A stretch of DNA of 64,000 nucleotides from Oscillospiraceae bacterium (GTDB lineage Bacteria > Bacillota > Clostridia > Oscillospirales > Ruminococcaceae). The stretch covers positions 62,001-126,000 of the forward strand of contig JAGAUA010000038.1 in assembly GCA_017847885.1 (NCBI GenBank), written 5' to 3'. How positions within the stretch are numbered: the first letter of the stretch is position 1; every line of letters begins with the position of its first letter. This document shows positions 1-7,877 of the stretch, piece by piece. The notes below the pieces were generated by a model. That model did no database searches. It saw only the letters and a list, made by a program, of their open reading frames with translations, and was not told where the DNA came from. The translations under genes were made by a program, and so were the position numbers.

Positions 1-1010
1 GTGGTCGTTTCAGCTTCCGTCATCACAATCGTTACGGTAGTTGCTTCGGTAGTTGTTTCAGGTTCGGTTGTGACAGTTGTTTCGGCAGTTGTTTCCGGCT
101 CTGTGGTAACCGTTGTAACTGTAGCTGCTGTTGTTTCAGAAGTTACTGAAGATTCGGACGCTCCGCCTCTAAGCTTGTTAAGGACATCATCTTCAAGAGG
201 CATGAGTTTTTCATCATTGGAACGGAGAGCGTTGCCTCTTACCGAATCGGAAATTAACCCGTATCTTATCTCATGCAGGGGGTCTTGACCCTCATCAAGA
301 TTGGAAATATTGCCGTTCATATCCTCCATGACAAATCTGGAGGTTCCGTCCACTTCCGCAGGATTTCCGCTGCTTGCATCGGGCTCGGTGCAGACAGTAA
401 CGCCATTGTCGGGGGGGACAAGCACCGTGTTACCCGTGCGTTTGCCATTTTTGTCGATAAGCTCAACTTCGACATTGCCTTGGAAGGTGTTATCTCTGAT
501 TATAAATGTACCATTTGAATCTTCCTCAACGGAAACCATGAAGCTTGTTCCTCTGACTGCCATTGTTGACTTTGGCGTTGAGACCTCATAGGAAGAATTC
601 GCCGAGAGAGGGTTGGTTATCTCATTTAAAATAGTACCCGTTTTAAGGTCGATAGATGTTCTGCTGTCGGTGGAATTGCCCGTTGCTGTAAGTGCAAGGA
701 CAGTTCCGCTGTCAAGAAGGATATATTTATCGCTGTCCAATGAGATGCGGAGTGTGCTGTCCTCGCCTACTGTCAGCGTATCTCCGCTTTCAAGGTTCAT
801 TCCGACATAAGCGTCAAGGTCTCCCGAATCGGCTCTTGAAACAACAGCATTTCCTGTAAGCTCAAAAACCTTCAGCACTCGATATGTTTCCTCTCTTGTC
901 ACTGCAATGCCTACCGCCGCAGCTGTTCCGCCTGCTACAACAACAGCAGCGCATATTACCAAAACTTTGACCTTTAATGTCATGGCTGCAAAAAATGCTT
1001 TAATGCTCAT
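1..1010 (-). CDS. FecR-domain membrane-anchored protein with Thr/Glu-rich tail (partial, C-terminus off window)
   Basis: An open frame starts at the ATG at 1010 behind GGAGG and stays open to the window edge (336 codons seen). Residues about 12-37 form one hydrophobic segment, so the rest is probably extracytoplasmic. The middle holds a FecR-like beta domain, with the typical STMAVRGTSFMVSV stretch near residue 150. From about residue 290 the chain becomes a low-complexity Thr/Glu/Val stalk with TTEPETT repeats, like wall-spanning linkers. In Firmicutes, FecR domains of this kind occur in surface proteins rather than in iron regulation. The gene follows a c-di-GMP riboswitch and its own promoter, so expression probably responds to that messenger. 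The C-terminal domain cannot be seen. Confidence 0.85.
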   Translation of the reverse strand, partial: MSIKAFFAAMTLKVKVLVICAAVVVAGGTAAAVGIAVTREETYRVLKVFELTGNAVVSRADSGDLDAYVGMNLESGDTLTVGEDSTLRISLDSDKYILLDSGTVLALTATGNSTDSRTSIDLKTGTILNEITNPLSANSSYEVSTPKSTMAVRGTSFMVSVEEDSNGTFIIRDNTFQGNVEVELIDKNGKRTGNTVLVPPDNGVTVCTEPDASSGNPAEVDGTSRFVMEDMNGNISNLDEGQDPLHEIRYGLISDSVRGNALRSNDEKLMPLEDDVLNKLRGGASESSVTSETTAATVTTVTTEPETTAETTVTTEPETTTEATTVTIVMTEAETT

Positions 1011-1032
1011 AAAATTCGCCTCCGTATAAATG

Positions 1033-1104
1033 AAAAGGGAGCATACGACCAAACCGCACCCTCGGGTGATACCCTTACAAATGCAGCCCGACCACCATAC
1101 TCCC
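1033..1104 (-). terminator. Putative riboswitch-controlled terminator hairpin
   Basis: On the minus strand GGGAGTATG (1104-1096) can pair along its whole length, with G-U pairs, with TATGCTCCC (1045-1037), which is followed by a short T run at 1036-1033. The 5' arm lies inside the 3' half of the c-di-GMP aptamer, so aptamer folding and terminator folding compete. Inference: ligand binding would favour read-through into the FecR-like gene. The long loop and short U tract keep confidence moderate. Confidence 0.45.
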
Positions 1105-1165
1105 GAAAATCGTTTTGCTTAGGCTCGTGCTTTGCGCCATCGGCTTTCACCGACTTTGCCTTTTA
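1078..1165 (-). ncRNA. Cyclic-di-GMP-I (GEMM-I) riboswitch
   Basis: Read on the minus strand, this leader contains the GEMM-I landmarks in order: AAAGGCAAAG, a short stem with a GAAA tetraloop (GTCGGTGAAAGCCGAT), the invariant GGCGCAAAGC, then GAGCCTAAGC, a second hairpin, and the closing GGTGGTCGGGCTGC. The GNRA loop, CGCAAAGC and CCTAA elements match the well-known Vc2-type aptamer. It lies between a strong promoter and the FecR-like gene. Diguanylate cyclase and HD-GYP genes lie within 9 kb, so the ligand is made and degraded by products of this region. Confidence 0.88.
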
Positions 1166-1177
1166 TTTGTTGGCAAT

Positions 1178-1206
1178 ATTATACCATAGCCTGCAATTTG
1201 TTTCAA
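1178..1206 (-). promoter_or_regulatory. Promoter of riboswitch-FecR unit
   Basis: Minus strand TTGAAA (1206-1201), 17-nt spacer, TATAAT (1183-1178). Transcription would start just upstream of the c-di-GMP aptamer. Confidence 0.8.
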
Positions 1207-1311
1207 TACATTTTATACATATTCGTAACAAATGTCAAAAAAAATTTAATTTTACAGCTTCTAAAAGTAATAATCCACAACGTTTAATTACTATATTATC
1301 ATAGTAAATCG

Positions 1312-2088
1312 TCATAAGATACCCATTTTTGAAAGGAATTCGGCAGAACTCCGCTGTTTTTCTATTAAAGATGTTTCTATCAGCACAGATCTTGCTGCGG
1401 ACAAACGCTCGTCAAAGCTTTTCTTAAAGTGCTTCCAGTCGATTTTTCCGTCGCCGACTGCAAGGTGAAGGTCGTTTTTCAGGTCGTTATCGTTAATGTG
1501 CATATGCTTAACATACGGCGCAAGGGCTTCTACCCAGCCGTCAATATCCGTGCCGAAAATTACCGCATGGGCATAATCGAGGCAAACCCCGAAATTTTTC
1601 ATATCCGAAAGACGGCTTGCAAGCTCCCGAAGCAAATGGGGCGAGCTGTCAAACATATTCTCAATGTAAATTTCCAAATCAGGGTATTCGCAGGCAATGC
1701 TCCGCCAGAATTTTTCGTTGCGCTCAAGCCAGTGATTTACATAGAAATCCGCGGTCAGGCTTGGGTTATGGTTTGTGTGGAACACCACTCCGCGGACTCC
1801 GATTTTACGCGCGGTATCAAGGCTCATTCTCACGCGCTGCTCGGATATCTCGCGTATCTTTCTGTCGTCGCTGAAAATCAGCACATCGAAAAAAGCGCCG
1901 TGCATGGTGCAGTATTCGGGCAGCTCATGTCCCTTATACCGTGCAATAATTTCATCGGTAAGGCGTTTGTCGTCCATAACGTCGGGCAGAAAAAAATCGT
2001 TGTATTCAAAGCCGAAGCCGTATTGCTCCGCAAGCTTCAAGCTTTCGTCGAGAGCGTCTATCTGCGGAATGATAAGAAACCTACTCAT
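1312..2088 (-). CDS. Sugar phosphate isomerase/epimerase-like TIM-barrel protein (AP endonuclease family 2)
   Basis: The 258-residue protein has the xylose-isomerase-like TIM-barrel pattern: strands ending in metal-ligand-type residues, such as CTMHGAFFD, VVFHTNH, YIENMF, FGVCLDYAHA and KHMHINDND. The spread His, Glu and Asp ligands suggest a divalent-metal isomerase/epimerase, but the substrate cannot be read from sequence. The ATG at 2088 is preferred over an in-frame TTG at 2094 because GGAGGAG sits at good spacing. The start overlaps the stop of the upstream adenylate cyclase gene by 8 nt, which implies translational coupling in one transcript. The length is normal for the family. Confidence 0.8.
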   Translation of the reverse strand: MSRFLIIPQIDALDESLKLAEQYGFGFEYNDFFLPDVMDDKRLTDEIIARYKGHELPEYCTMHGAFFDVLIFSDDRKIREISEQRVRMSLDTARKIGVRGVVFHTNHNPSLTADFYVNHWLERNEKFWRSIACEYPDLEIYIENMFDSSPHLLRELASRLSDMKNFGVCLDYAHAVIFGTDIDGWVEALAPYVKHMHINDNDLKNDLHLAVGDGKIDWKHFKKSFDERLSAARSVLIETSLIEKQRSSAEFLSKMGIL

Positions 2089-3895
2089 TTGCAAACTCCT
2101 CCGTTTTTTCTTCGGACTCCTCGTTTAAACCCGTCAGAGAGTAAACAAAAACTCCTTTGGATTTGCCTTTCAGCGGAATTTCGCCTATTGGCTCTGCGGT
2201 AACTCTGTCCTTTACCTGCTCGTACACCTTTTCGCTGATAAGCACCTGTCCCCTTTTGGCGTTGGATTCAAGGCGCGCGGCGGTATTGACCGTATCGCCT
2301 ATCGCGGTGTAATCCATACGGAAATCGCAGCCGATGTTTCCCACAACGGCAGGTCCGCAGTTCACGCCTACGCCGAAAGCAACGGAGCGCCCGTATTTCT
2401 CCAAAAATTTGCTTTCAATGGCATTTCCTCCGCTGACTATTGCCCACGCGGTCTTGACGGCTCTGTAAACGTAGTCGTCAAGGTCGAAGGGAGCGTTGAA
2501 GACCGCCATTGTAGCGTCTCCGATAAATTTGTCGAGAGTACCGCCGTTGCTGAAAATAGCGTTTGTGGTAAGGTTAAGATAGCTGTTGAGGATATCCACC
2601 ACCTGCTCAGGCTCAAGGCTTTCCGACATCGGCGTGAAGCCTCTTATATCAACGAAAAGCACGGCTATATCGCGGTTTTCTCCGCCGAGCTTTATGTGGT
2701 AATTGCCCGTTTTTGCAATTTCCTCAACGACCTGGGGAGCAACGTATTTTTTGAATGCGGCTGTAATTTTCCGCTTTTCGGCAGCTTCCTCCGCGTATTT
2801 CCTTATAAGGTTCGCAAGGTAAAACGCAACAGAGCATAGTGGCGCATAAAGTACGGGAAACGTCGTACCTGCGTTGTTTATGACAACGCCTGCCGCTATG
2901 CAGCCTGCCGTTACGAATATGACAAGAGGCGTGGAAAATTTCAGTTTAAGCTTTCTTGAAAGGACATAGACACAGCAGGAAATGGCTGCGGCTAAAAGTG
3001 CAGCTACCGTTCTTCCTGCGGGAACGGGACATTTTCCGTCAAGAAGAGCCTGGATTATATTGGCGTGTATCTCAACTCCGTACATCTGGTCGGCGCTGTT
3101 GGGGACGGAGAACTGGTCTTGAAGTCCCGAAGCATATGCGCCGACAAGAACTATGCAGTCCGTAAATATCCTCGGGTCGACTGAGCCGTCAAGTATGCTG
3201 CTGAGTGGGATATGCTCATAGTCGTAGGGTCTGCCAGCATAGCTTATCCACATTCTGTTTCTGCTGTCGAGAGAGGGTATGTTCTCTTCTATGCCGACAG
3301 CCTCGCAGTACGCCGAATAGGTCTGCGCCGCAAAGCTTCTGTATGCTTCGCCGTCCGCGGTTTCGGAGAGTATGGCGGAACGGACAATTCCGTCCTCGTC
3401 GGCAGAGGCGTTCACAAAGCCTGTACGGGAACAGTCTGCGATTATCGGCTGCTCTATGGACTCTACATTAAAGTGGTCGATGAACGGCTTCCCGTTTTCG
3501 TCGTTCTTATAGGCGGTGTTGTAATTTATGTATGAGCCTGCCACGACCCGTCCGCTTTTAATGCAGGCTTCTCTCAGCGCTTCGTCGCCCTCTTCGTCCA
3601 TATTGCCGAAAACCATGATATCAAGCGCAATGACAGCAGGATATTCCCCAAGCTTATCTATAACGTCCCCATAGACGCTTCTTGACCATGTGCCGAAAGG
3701 ACCGATATCCTGCAAGGTCTTGTCATCGATAGCAATTATTTTTATCTTATTGTTGATACCCCTTGGCTGCTGGTAAAGCTTATCGCGCAGCAGGCTGTCA
3801 AAAGAATAAAAAACGTCGTAAAAGGATATGAGAAATGCAAGGACAAACATCAGCGCCGCTTCTATTGCGGTTACAGCCTTAGAATTCTTTTTCAA
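2081..3895 (-). CDS. CHASE2-domain class III adenylate cyclase
   Basis: A 604-residue membrane cyclase. After an N-terminal transmembrane segment (about 10-28), residues about 33-290 form an extracytoplasmic CHASE2 sensor (IKIIAIDDKTL, VIALDIMVFG). Three further transmembrane helices (about 293-365) lead to a class III catalytic domain (about 405-590). Both metal Asp motifs, FVDIRGF and GDATMAVF, are present, as are the Lys of DKFIGD and the transition-state Asn/Arg of NTAARLE, so it should be active. The base specificity (ATP rather than GTP) is inferred from DKFIGD. GGGGGAA precedes a TTG at 3895, six to seven bases away; in-frame ATGs upstream at 3940 and 3925 lack a ribosome site, so the TTG was chosen. 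Confidence 0.88.
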   Translation of the reverse strand: MKKNSKAVTAIEAALMFVLAFLISFYDVFYSFDSLLRDKLYQQPRGINNKIKIIAIDDKTLQDIGPFGTWSRSVYGDVIDKLGEYPAVIALDIMVFGNMDEEGDEALREACIKSGRVVAGSYINYNTAYKNDENGKPFIDHFNVESIEQPIIADCSRTGFVNASADEDGIVRSAILSETADGEAYRSFAAQTYSAYCEAVGIEENIPSLDSRNRMWISYAGRPYDYEHIPLSSILDGSVDPRIFTDCIVLVGAYASGLQDQFSVPNSADQMYGVEIHANIIQALLDGKCPVPAGRTVAALLAAAISCCVYVLSRKLKLKFSTPLVIFVTAGCIAAGVVINNAGTTFPVLYAPLCSVAFYLANLIRKYAEEAAEKRKITAAFKKYVAPQVVEEIAKTGNYHIKLGGENRDIAVLFVDIRGFTPMSESLEPEQVVDILNSYLNLTTNAIFSNGGTLDKFIGDATMAVFNAPFDLDDYVYRAVKTAWAIVSGGNAIESKFLEKYGRSVAFGVGVNCGPAVVGNIGCDFRMDYTAIGDTVNTAARLESNAKRGQVLISEKVYEQVKDRVTAEPIGEIPLKGKSKGVFVYSLTGLNEESEEKTEEFANE

Positions 3896-3949
3896 TGCCG
3901 TTCCCCCGTTCAAAAAAATGCTCATAAATTCGCATAACAATACAGCATA

Positions 3950-3978
3950 ATTATAACATATTGTTTATAATTTGTCAC
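3950..3978 (-). promoter_or_regulatory. Promoter of adenylate cyclase operon
   Basis: Minus strand GTGACA (3978-3973), 17-nt spacer, TATAAT (3955-3950). Confidence 0.65.
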
Positions 3979-4017
3979 TATTTTTTATAATTTTTTTTGC
4001 AAAATTTGAAATTGCTA

Positions 4018-4046
4018 TTTACAAGAAAAACAAAGCATGGTATAAT
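4018..4046 (+). promoter_or_regulatory. Promoter of GAF-GGDEF gene
   Basis: TTTACA (4018-4023), 17-nt spacer, TATAAT (4041-4046). The predicted transcript start near 4053 lies downstream of the in-frame ATG at 4048, which excludes that start codon. Confidence 0.75.
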
Positions 4047-4104
4047 TATGTTTAAATATACTGCATTTTTACTTGCAAAAATATGTGAAAGGATTGTTGC
4101 AGCA

Positions 4105-5142
4105 ATGGATAACAATGTTACTGCAGTTTCTTCGGACGTTTTGCTTGAACAGATATTCAGCATTACTCAGAATTTATACAAGGAAATATCCCGACCCGAC
4201 AGCGACACGGAGAACGACCACAACACAATTTACCGCCTCCTTACAGACCTTGGCAGGACTCTTGTCAACGCTGACAGAGCAAGCTTCTGGAAATGGGACA
4301 AGCGCAGCCATTCTCTTTGGACTACTACTGCTGTTGGCGCAGGCAGGATAACTATACCCGAGGGCACGGGGCTTGTGGGAAAGGCTTTGGCGGAGAAAAG
4401 GGCTATCGTCACAAACGACCCATACAACGACCCCGATTTCAACTCCGATGTGGATAAAAAGACAGGATATGTGACGAGATCCATTCTTGTTATGCCCATT
4501 TCCGACTGCAAGGGCGAATTTATCGGTGCTTATCAGGCGATTAACAAGCTTGGCGGCGGTGGCTTCGACCTTGAAGAGGACGTAAAGCGGCTGTCCCTTG
4601 CGGCGTTCATCTGCGGAATAACGCTGGAGTCAGACAGCTTCCTTGACGACTCCCGTCACGACAAGCTTACCGAGTTGAAAAACAGAATGGGATTTTACAG
4701 CGATTACGGCAAGATATACGAAAAGATACTTGCCGACATGGAAAATACCAGAAATGTTTCGCTGTTTATCTGTGATATTGACTTCTTTAAAAAGGTAAAC
4801 GATACATACGGTCACAACGCAGGCGATGCCGTACTGAAACACGTTGCGGAGCATTTCCGCATCAACTCCCGTATTTGCGACGGGGTTTACAGATGGGGCG
4901 GAGAGGAATTTATAGTGGTTCTTCCCGATACTCCTGCGGAGCAGGCTGCCGAAGCTGCCGAGCGGCTGCGTGTGTGCATTATGGATTCCGTTTGTCATTT
5001 CGAAGACCTGGATATCAAGGTTACGATGAGCTTCGGAGTTACGCAGCTTGACCCTGCAAAATCTATTGAAGAAAATATCAAGGACGCCGACGAAAAGCTG
5101 TACAAGGCAAAGGAAGGCGGCAGAAACAGAGTTATATTATAA
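4105..5142 (+). CDS. GAF-GGDEF diguanylate cyclase
   Basis: A 345-residue cytosolic diguanylate cyclase. Residues about 15-175 form a GAF-type sensor (ASFWKWD, GTGLVGKALAE, ILVMPI). Residues about 185-345 form the GGDEF domain with DIDFFKKVND, WGGEEF (265-269) and the closing YKAKEGGRN. A product-inhibition I-site, RICD (256-259), lies exactly five residues before GGEEF, so the enzyme should be active and feedback-inhibited by c-di-GMP. The ATG at 4105 is chosen because the promoter -10 box at 4041-4046 rules out earlier starts. It is divergent from the adenylate cyclase gene and followed by a strong terminator. Its product is the likely ligand of the riboswitch at 1078-1165. Confidence 0.92.
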   Translation: MDNNVTAVSSDVLLEQIFSITQNLYKEISRPDSDTENDHNTIYRLLTDLGRTLVNADRASFWKWDKRSHSLWTTTAVGAGRITIPEGTGLVGKALAEKRAIVTNDPYNDPDFNSDVDKKTGYVTRSILVMPISDCKGEFIGAYQAINKLGGGGFDLEEDVKRLSLAAFICGITLESDSFLDDSRHDKLTELKNRMGFYSDYGKIYEKILADMENTRNVSLFICDIDFFKKVNDTYGHNAGDAVLKHVAEHFRINSRICDGVYRWGGEEFIVVLPDTPAEQAAEAAERLRVCIMDSVCHFEDLDIKVTMSFGVTQLDPAKSIEENIKDADEKLYKAKEGGRNRVIL

Positions 5143-5144
5143 TA

Positions 5145-5186
5145 AAAATAAGCGTTACTGCTTTATCGCGGTAACGCTTATTTTAT
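5145..5186. terminator. Bidirectional intrinsic terminator
   Basis: AAAATAAGCGTTAC (5145-5158) pairs perfectly with GTAACGCTTATTTT (5171-5184), with A and T runs on the outside. It serves the GGDEF gene on the plus strand and the broken LuxR-type gene on the minus strand. Confidence 0.9.
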
Positions 5187-5198
5187 GTTGTGCTGCCG

Positions 5199-6682
5199 TT
5201 ATATCAGCTTCATTTCCCGAGCGACCATGACCGCCTCGGTTTTGTTTTTTGCGCCCAGCTTGCGGTATATCTCCTTTATCCTTGAGCGCATGGTCTCATA
5301 GTTAAGGAAGTGCTGATTAAATCTGGTGCGCAGATTGCGCAGTCAGATTTTTCGTCAAATTGTATAGAAATTTCGCAATTCTTGCAAAGCAAGAATCAGC
5401 ATACATGTCGTATGTCAAGAAATTTCTATGCAAGATGACGGAAAATATGCAAGCAAGATGCGTGCCAAGCCGTAAGGCGCGATTTAATCAGTGCTTCCTT
5501 AATGTTCAGATTTTCCGCAGCCTTTTGCACCGACAAGTCCTCCGCAAGGCAGGTGAGTATCCGTATATCAATAGGCTGCAGCTCGGAAAGGGGCTTTGCG
5601 CTCTTTTTCAGATACATCGGATAGTACCTTGCAACTCTTCCCGTTTCGCTCAGTACCCGTTAAAACCACTTGTTGCTTATCTTTTTATTTTTTGCGCACT
5701 GCTTCTCGCATTGCTTAAGCAGGTCGTATACCCCGACGCCCTCCTCAGAAATAATGGGAATGAACTTATATTCGCATATTTTTTCAAGTGTCTGGATAAA
5801 GCCTCTTTCCCACTCCTCGCCTTTTCTGTAAAGTATCATTGCCGACATAAGGTAAACGTTGCTGCGGATATCATCCTCCGAAAGCATAAAATAATACTTC
5901 CGCATTTCGATATAATAACCCGACCCGGGGTTTTTCCTTGAATTGCGTATGAGAAGCTCGCGGATACGGTCGGACTCGTTATACTCAGCATACAGCGTAA
6001 GCGCCTTGTTGTCCTCGCCGCGGCTTTCGAAATATCCGCCTGCAAGCACGGCGTAATGCCGAAGCTCGCTCTCGGAAAGCTCCTTCACCGCTTTTCTGCG
6101 CAGCGCCTTTAGCATATGCATACGGAGAGTGTATACCCCGTCCCTTTCGTCAATGAAATTGCCTATATCCATGGTGCGCCCGATAAGCCCCTGCACCGCC
6201 GAGTTGCCCGTTATCATTGCCGCCAGCGGCTCGGTAAAATTGTCGACTATGCTTATTTTCAGCAGAAAATCAACTATCTCGGTATTCATCTCGGAGATGA
6301 TGCTGTTTTCAAGGTACCCCTGAAACATGACGCTGTTTTTCTCGAAAAGCCAGCTCGGCATTCTGCTTCGTCCGATAATGGTGACCCACAGGTCCTTTCT
6401 TCCGCACAAAGCCTTTATCCTGCCGCGGATATCGCTGCTTTCGACGGCGTTCACATTATCTATGACCACAACAGCCGTGCGTCCGCCGTTTTCGGGTATA
6501 GCGGACAGGTCGCAGGTGTTCTGCCTGCACGGTATGTACACATACTTATCATTCTTGAAATACTGCTTTATAAGCTCGGTCTTGCCGAATCCCGTTGCCG
6601 CGTAAATATAAATTCCCTGACGTAAAAGTCTTGCCGCGTCAAGCTTTTTATACGCCGCCGCAGGCTTGATATAGGTACTCAT
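5199..6682 (-). pseudogene. LuxR-family (MalT-like P-loop) regulator, broken by an in-frame stop and a MITE
   Basis: The first 340 codons (6682-5660) encode a STAND-like ATPase with Walker A AATGFGKTE (near residue 30), a DNV Walker-B-like stretch and helical repeats. They end at TAA 5660-5662. Reading straight through that stop in the same frame gives GRVARYYPMYLKKSAKPLSE and the first part of a LuxR helix-turn-helix, down to AAENLNI at 5501. A 193-bp MITE with TTAA duplications then interrupts the HTH. Beyond it, 5303-5199 encodes NYETMRSRIKEIYRKLGAK and a normal C-terminus. Removing the element and one TTAA restores ENLNINYETM in frame. The gene therefore carries two lesions; the ATPase half may still be made without a DNA-binding domain. 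It is divergent from a GT8 gene with a matching promoter. Confidence 0.85.
5302..5502. mobile_element. MITE-like element (family A) inserted in LuxR-type gene
   Basis: The 193-bp element (5306-5498) has 18-bp terminal inverted repeats GGAAGTGCTGATTAAATC and GATTTAATCAGTGCTTCC (16 of 18 pair). It is flanked by TTAA duplications at 5302-5305 and 5499-5502. The interior is a second large palindrome built on CATCTTGCATAGAAATTTC and its complement. It encodes no transposase. Its core recurs, with different ends, at 24361-24535. Exact excision restores the host reading frame. Confidence 0.85.
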
Positions 6683-6700
6683 TGCACATCACCCATAATA

Positions 6701-6729
6701 ATATTAACATATTTTTAATAAAATGTCAT
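6701..6729 (-). promoter_or_regulatory. Promoter of LuxR-type regulator
   Basis: Minus strand ATGACA (6729-6724), 17-nt spacer, TAATAT (6706-6701). The -35 box is the end of the 17-bp repeat shared with the divergent promoter. Confidence 0.65.
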
Positions 6730-6796
6730 CACCTTTTTGGGTGAAAAGCCAATTTTTTTTAATCCTGATTTCGTTTCATCCAAAAAGGTGATGACA
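6724..6796. promoter_or_regulatory. 17-bp inverted repeat, putative shared operator of divergent genes
   Basis: TGTCATCACCTTTTTGG (6724-6740) and CCAAAAAGGTGATGACA (6780-6796) are perfect reverse complements. In each, the outer ATGACA forms the -35 box of an outward-facing promoter, and the remaining CCAAAAAGGTG lies immediately upstream. This is the arrangement expected for one activator driving both genes. The adjacent LuxR-type regulator is the obvious candidate (inference). Confidence 0.65.
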
Positions 6797-6819
6797 AGTT
6801 CTGTGAAATGTGCTATAAT
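6791..6819 (+). promoter_or_regulatory. Promoter of GT8 glycosyltransferase
   Basis: ATGACA (6791-6796), 17-nt spacer, TATAAT (6814-6819); mirror image of the divergent regulator promoter. Confidence 0.7.
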
Positions 6820-6871
6820 TACATATAATTGTAAAAAATAGCTTTGGGCAAACAGCAAAGGAGGTGCGCCC

Positions 6872-7810
6872 GTGGAAGGAAGCAAACCGATAGTCATATG
6901 CTATGCCTCGGACGAAAACTACGCGCCCCATATGACGGTGTCGATATACTCGCTGATGTGCAACGCGGATAAGTCAAGGCAGTATGAGATAATCATTCTG
7001 CACAGCGAGCTTTCGGAGCAAAGCAGGGAAAAGCTTTTGCGCCTTGGGGAGAAATTCCTCAACTTCACGGTGCGGTTTGAGGATATGTCCGCCGTACACG
7101 ACAGCGTAAAGGACAGAGTGGGCAGCTACATAACCGCCGCCACAAACTACCGCCTTTTCATTCTGGGGGAGCTTTTCGGGAAGTACGACCGGGTGCTTTA
7201 CATCGACTGCGACACCATTGTGGAGGGCGACATATCCCAGCTTTACGATATGGACCTTGAGGGCAGAGCCGTTGCCGCCGCGGAAATGGTTGAAGCGCGG
7301 CACTATATCCACACCAAACGAGCCCTTTTCTATGAGGAAACGCCCTACAACTTCACCGACTACTGCACGAAAGTGCTGGGAATAAAGCATATCGAAAGGT
7401 ATTTCAACGCAGGAGTCATACTGTTCGATTTGAAGCGGTGCAGGAAACTTTTATCGGACGAAACTGCGGTAAAGCTGCTCAACATGAAAAAGTGGATATA
7501 CAACGACCAGGACGTGCTGAACATTCTTTTCAACGACAGCGTGAAAATGCTCGACTTGAAATGGAACTACACCCACAACATAGAGCAATTCTGCAGCTCG
7601 CCAAAGCCCACCACACGGGGGCTGTTCCGTGACGCCAGACGAACGGAATACGGCATTATCCATTTTATAAGCGGAAACAAACCATGGAATACCAATGTTG
7701 CCCTCGGAGAGCATTATCATAAATACAGAGAACAATTAGCTGTAATGTCATTGACAGCGGCGCTTTCAGCAGGAGCGGCTGTTGTTTTCAAAAGAAAAGC
7801 ACGCAAGTAA
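6872..7810 (+). CDS. Glycosyltransferase family 8 protein
   Basis: A 312-residue GT-A fold glycosyltransferase. It has the N-terminal nucleotide-binding start IVICYASDENYAPHMTVSI, the metal-binding DxD in LYIDCDTIV (about 110), the acceptor-side YFNAGVILFDL and NDQDVLN, and the GT8 C-terminal IHF...KPW motif. Family members transfer glucose or galactose from UDP-sugars to lipopolysaccharide, wall polymers or proteins; the acceptor here is unknown. The end (about 292-305) is weakly hydrophobic and followed by KRKARK, which suggests peripheral membrane association. The GTG at 6872 is supported by AAAGGAGG. Its promoter mirrors that of the divergent LuxR-type regulator, so it may belong to that regulon. 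Confidence 0.88.
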   Translation: MEGSKPIVICYASDENYAPHMTVSIYSLMCNADKSRQYEIIILHSELSEQSREKLLRLGEKFLNFTVRFEDMSAVHDSVKDRVGSYITAATNYRLFILGELFGKYDRVLYIDCDTIVEGDISQLYDMDLEGRAVAAAEMVEARHYIHTKRALFYEETPYNFTDYCTKVLGIKHIERYFNAGVILFDLKRCRKLLSDETAVKLLNMKKWIYNDQDVLNILFNDSVKMLDLKWNYTHNIEQFCSSPKPTTRGLFRDARRTEYGIIHFISGNKPWNTNVALGEHYHKYREQLAVMSLTAALSAGAAVVFKRKARK

Positions 7811-7830
7811 GTAATTTGATTGATTAATTT

Positions 7831-7872
7831 AAACCGCCGTATTCGGAATTTCTCCGATTACGGCGGTTTTTG
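7831..7872. terminator. Bidirectional intrinsic terminator
   Basis: AAACCGCCGTA (7831-7841) pairs with TACGGCGGTTT (7859-7869), followed by T residues. It separates two convergent genes. Confidence 0.9.
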
Positions 7873-7877
7873 TGCAA

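Noticed and set aside
1285..1311. AT-rich hairpin TTACTATATTATCATAGTAA as a terminator
   Set aside because: The stem is only A-T pairs and no T run follows on the minus strand.
1429..2202. Long plus-strand frame of 257 codons
   Set aside because: It runs antisense to the TIM-barrel isomerase and the end of the adenylate cyclase, lacks a ribosome site and has a composition typical of a shadow frame.
4048..4104. Earlier ATG for the GGDEF gene
   Set aside because: It lies at the predicted transcription start, immediately after the -10 box, so it cannot be used with a leader.
5306..5498. CRISPR-like or tRNA-like structure in the palindromic element
   Set aside because: There are no regularly spaced direct repeats and no tRNA arms; the inverted ends and TTAA duplications identify a MITE.
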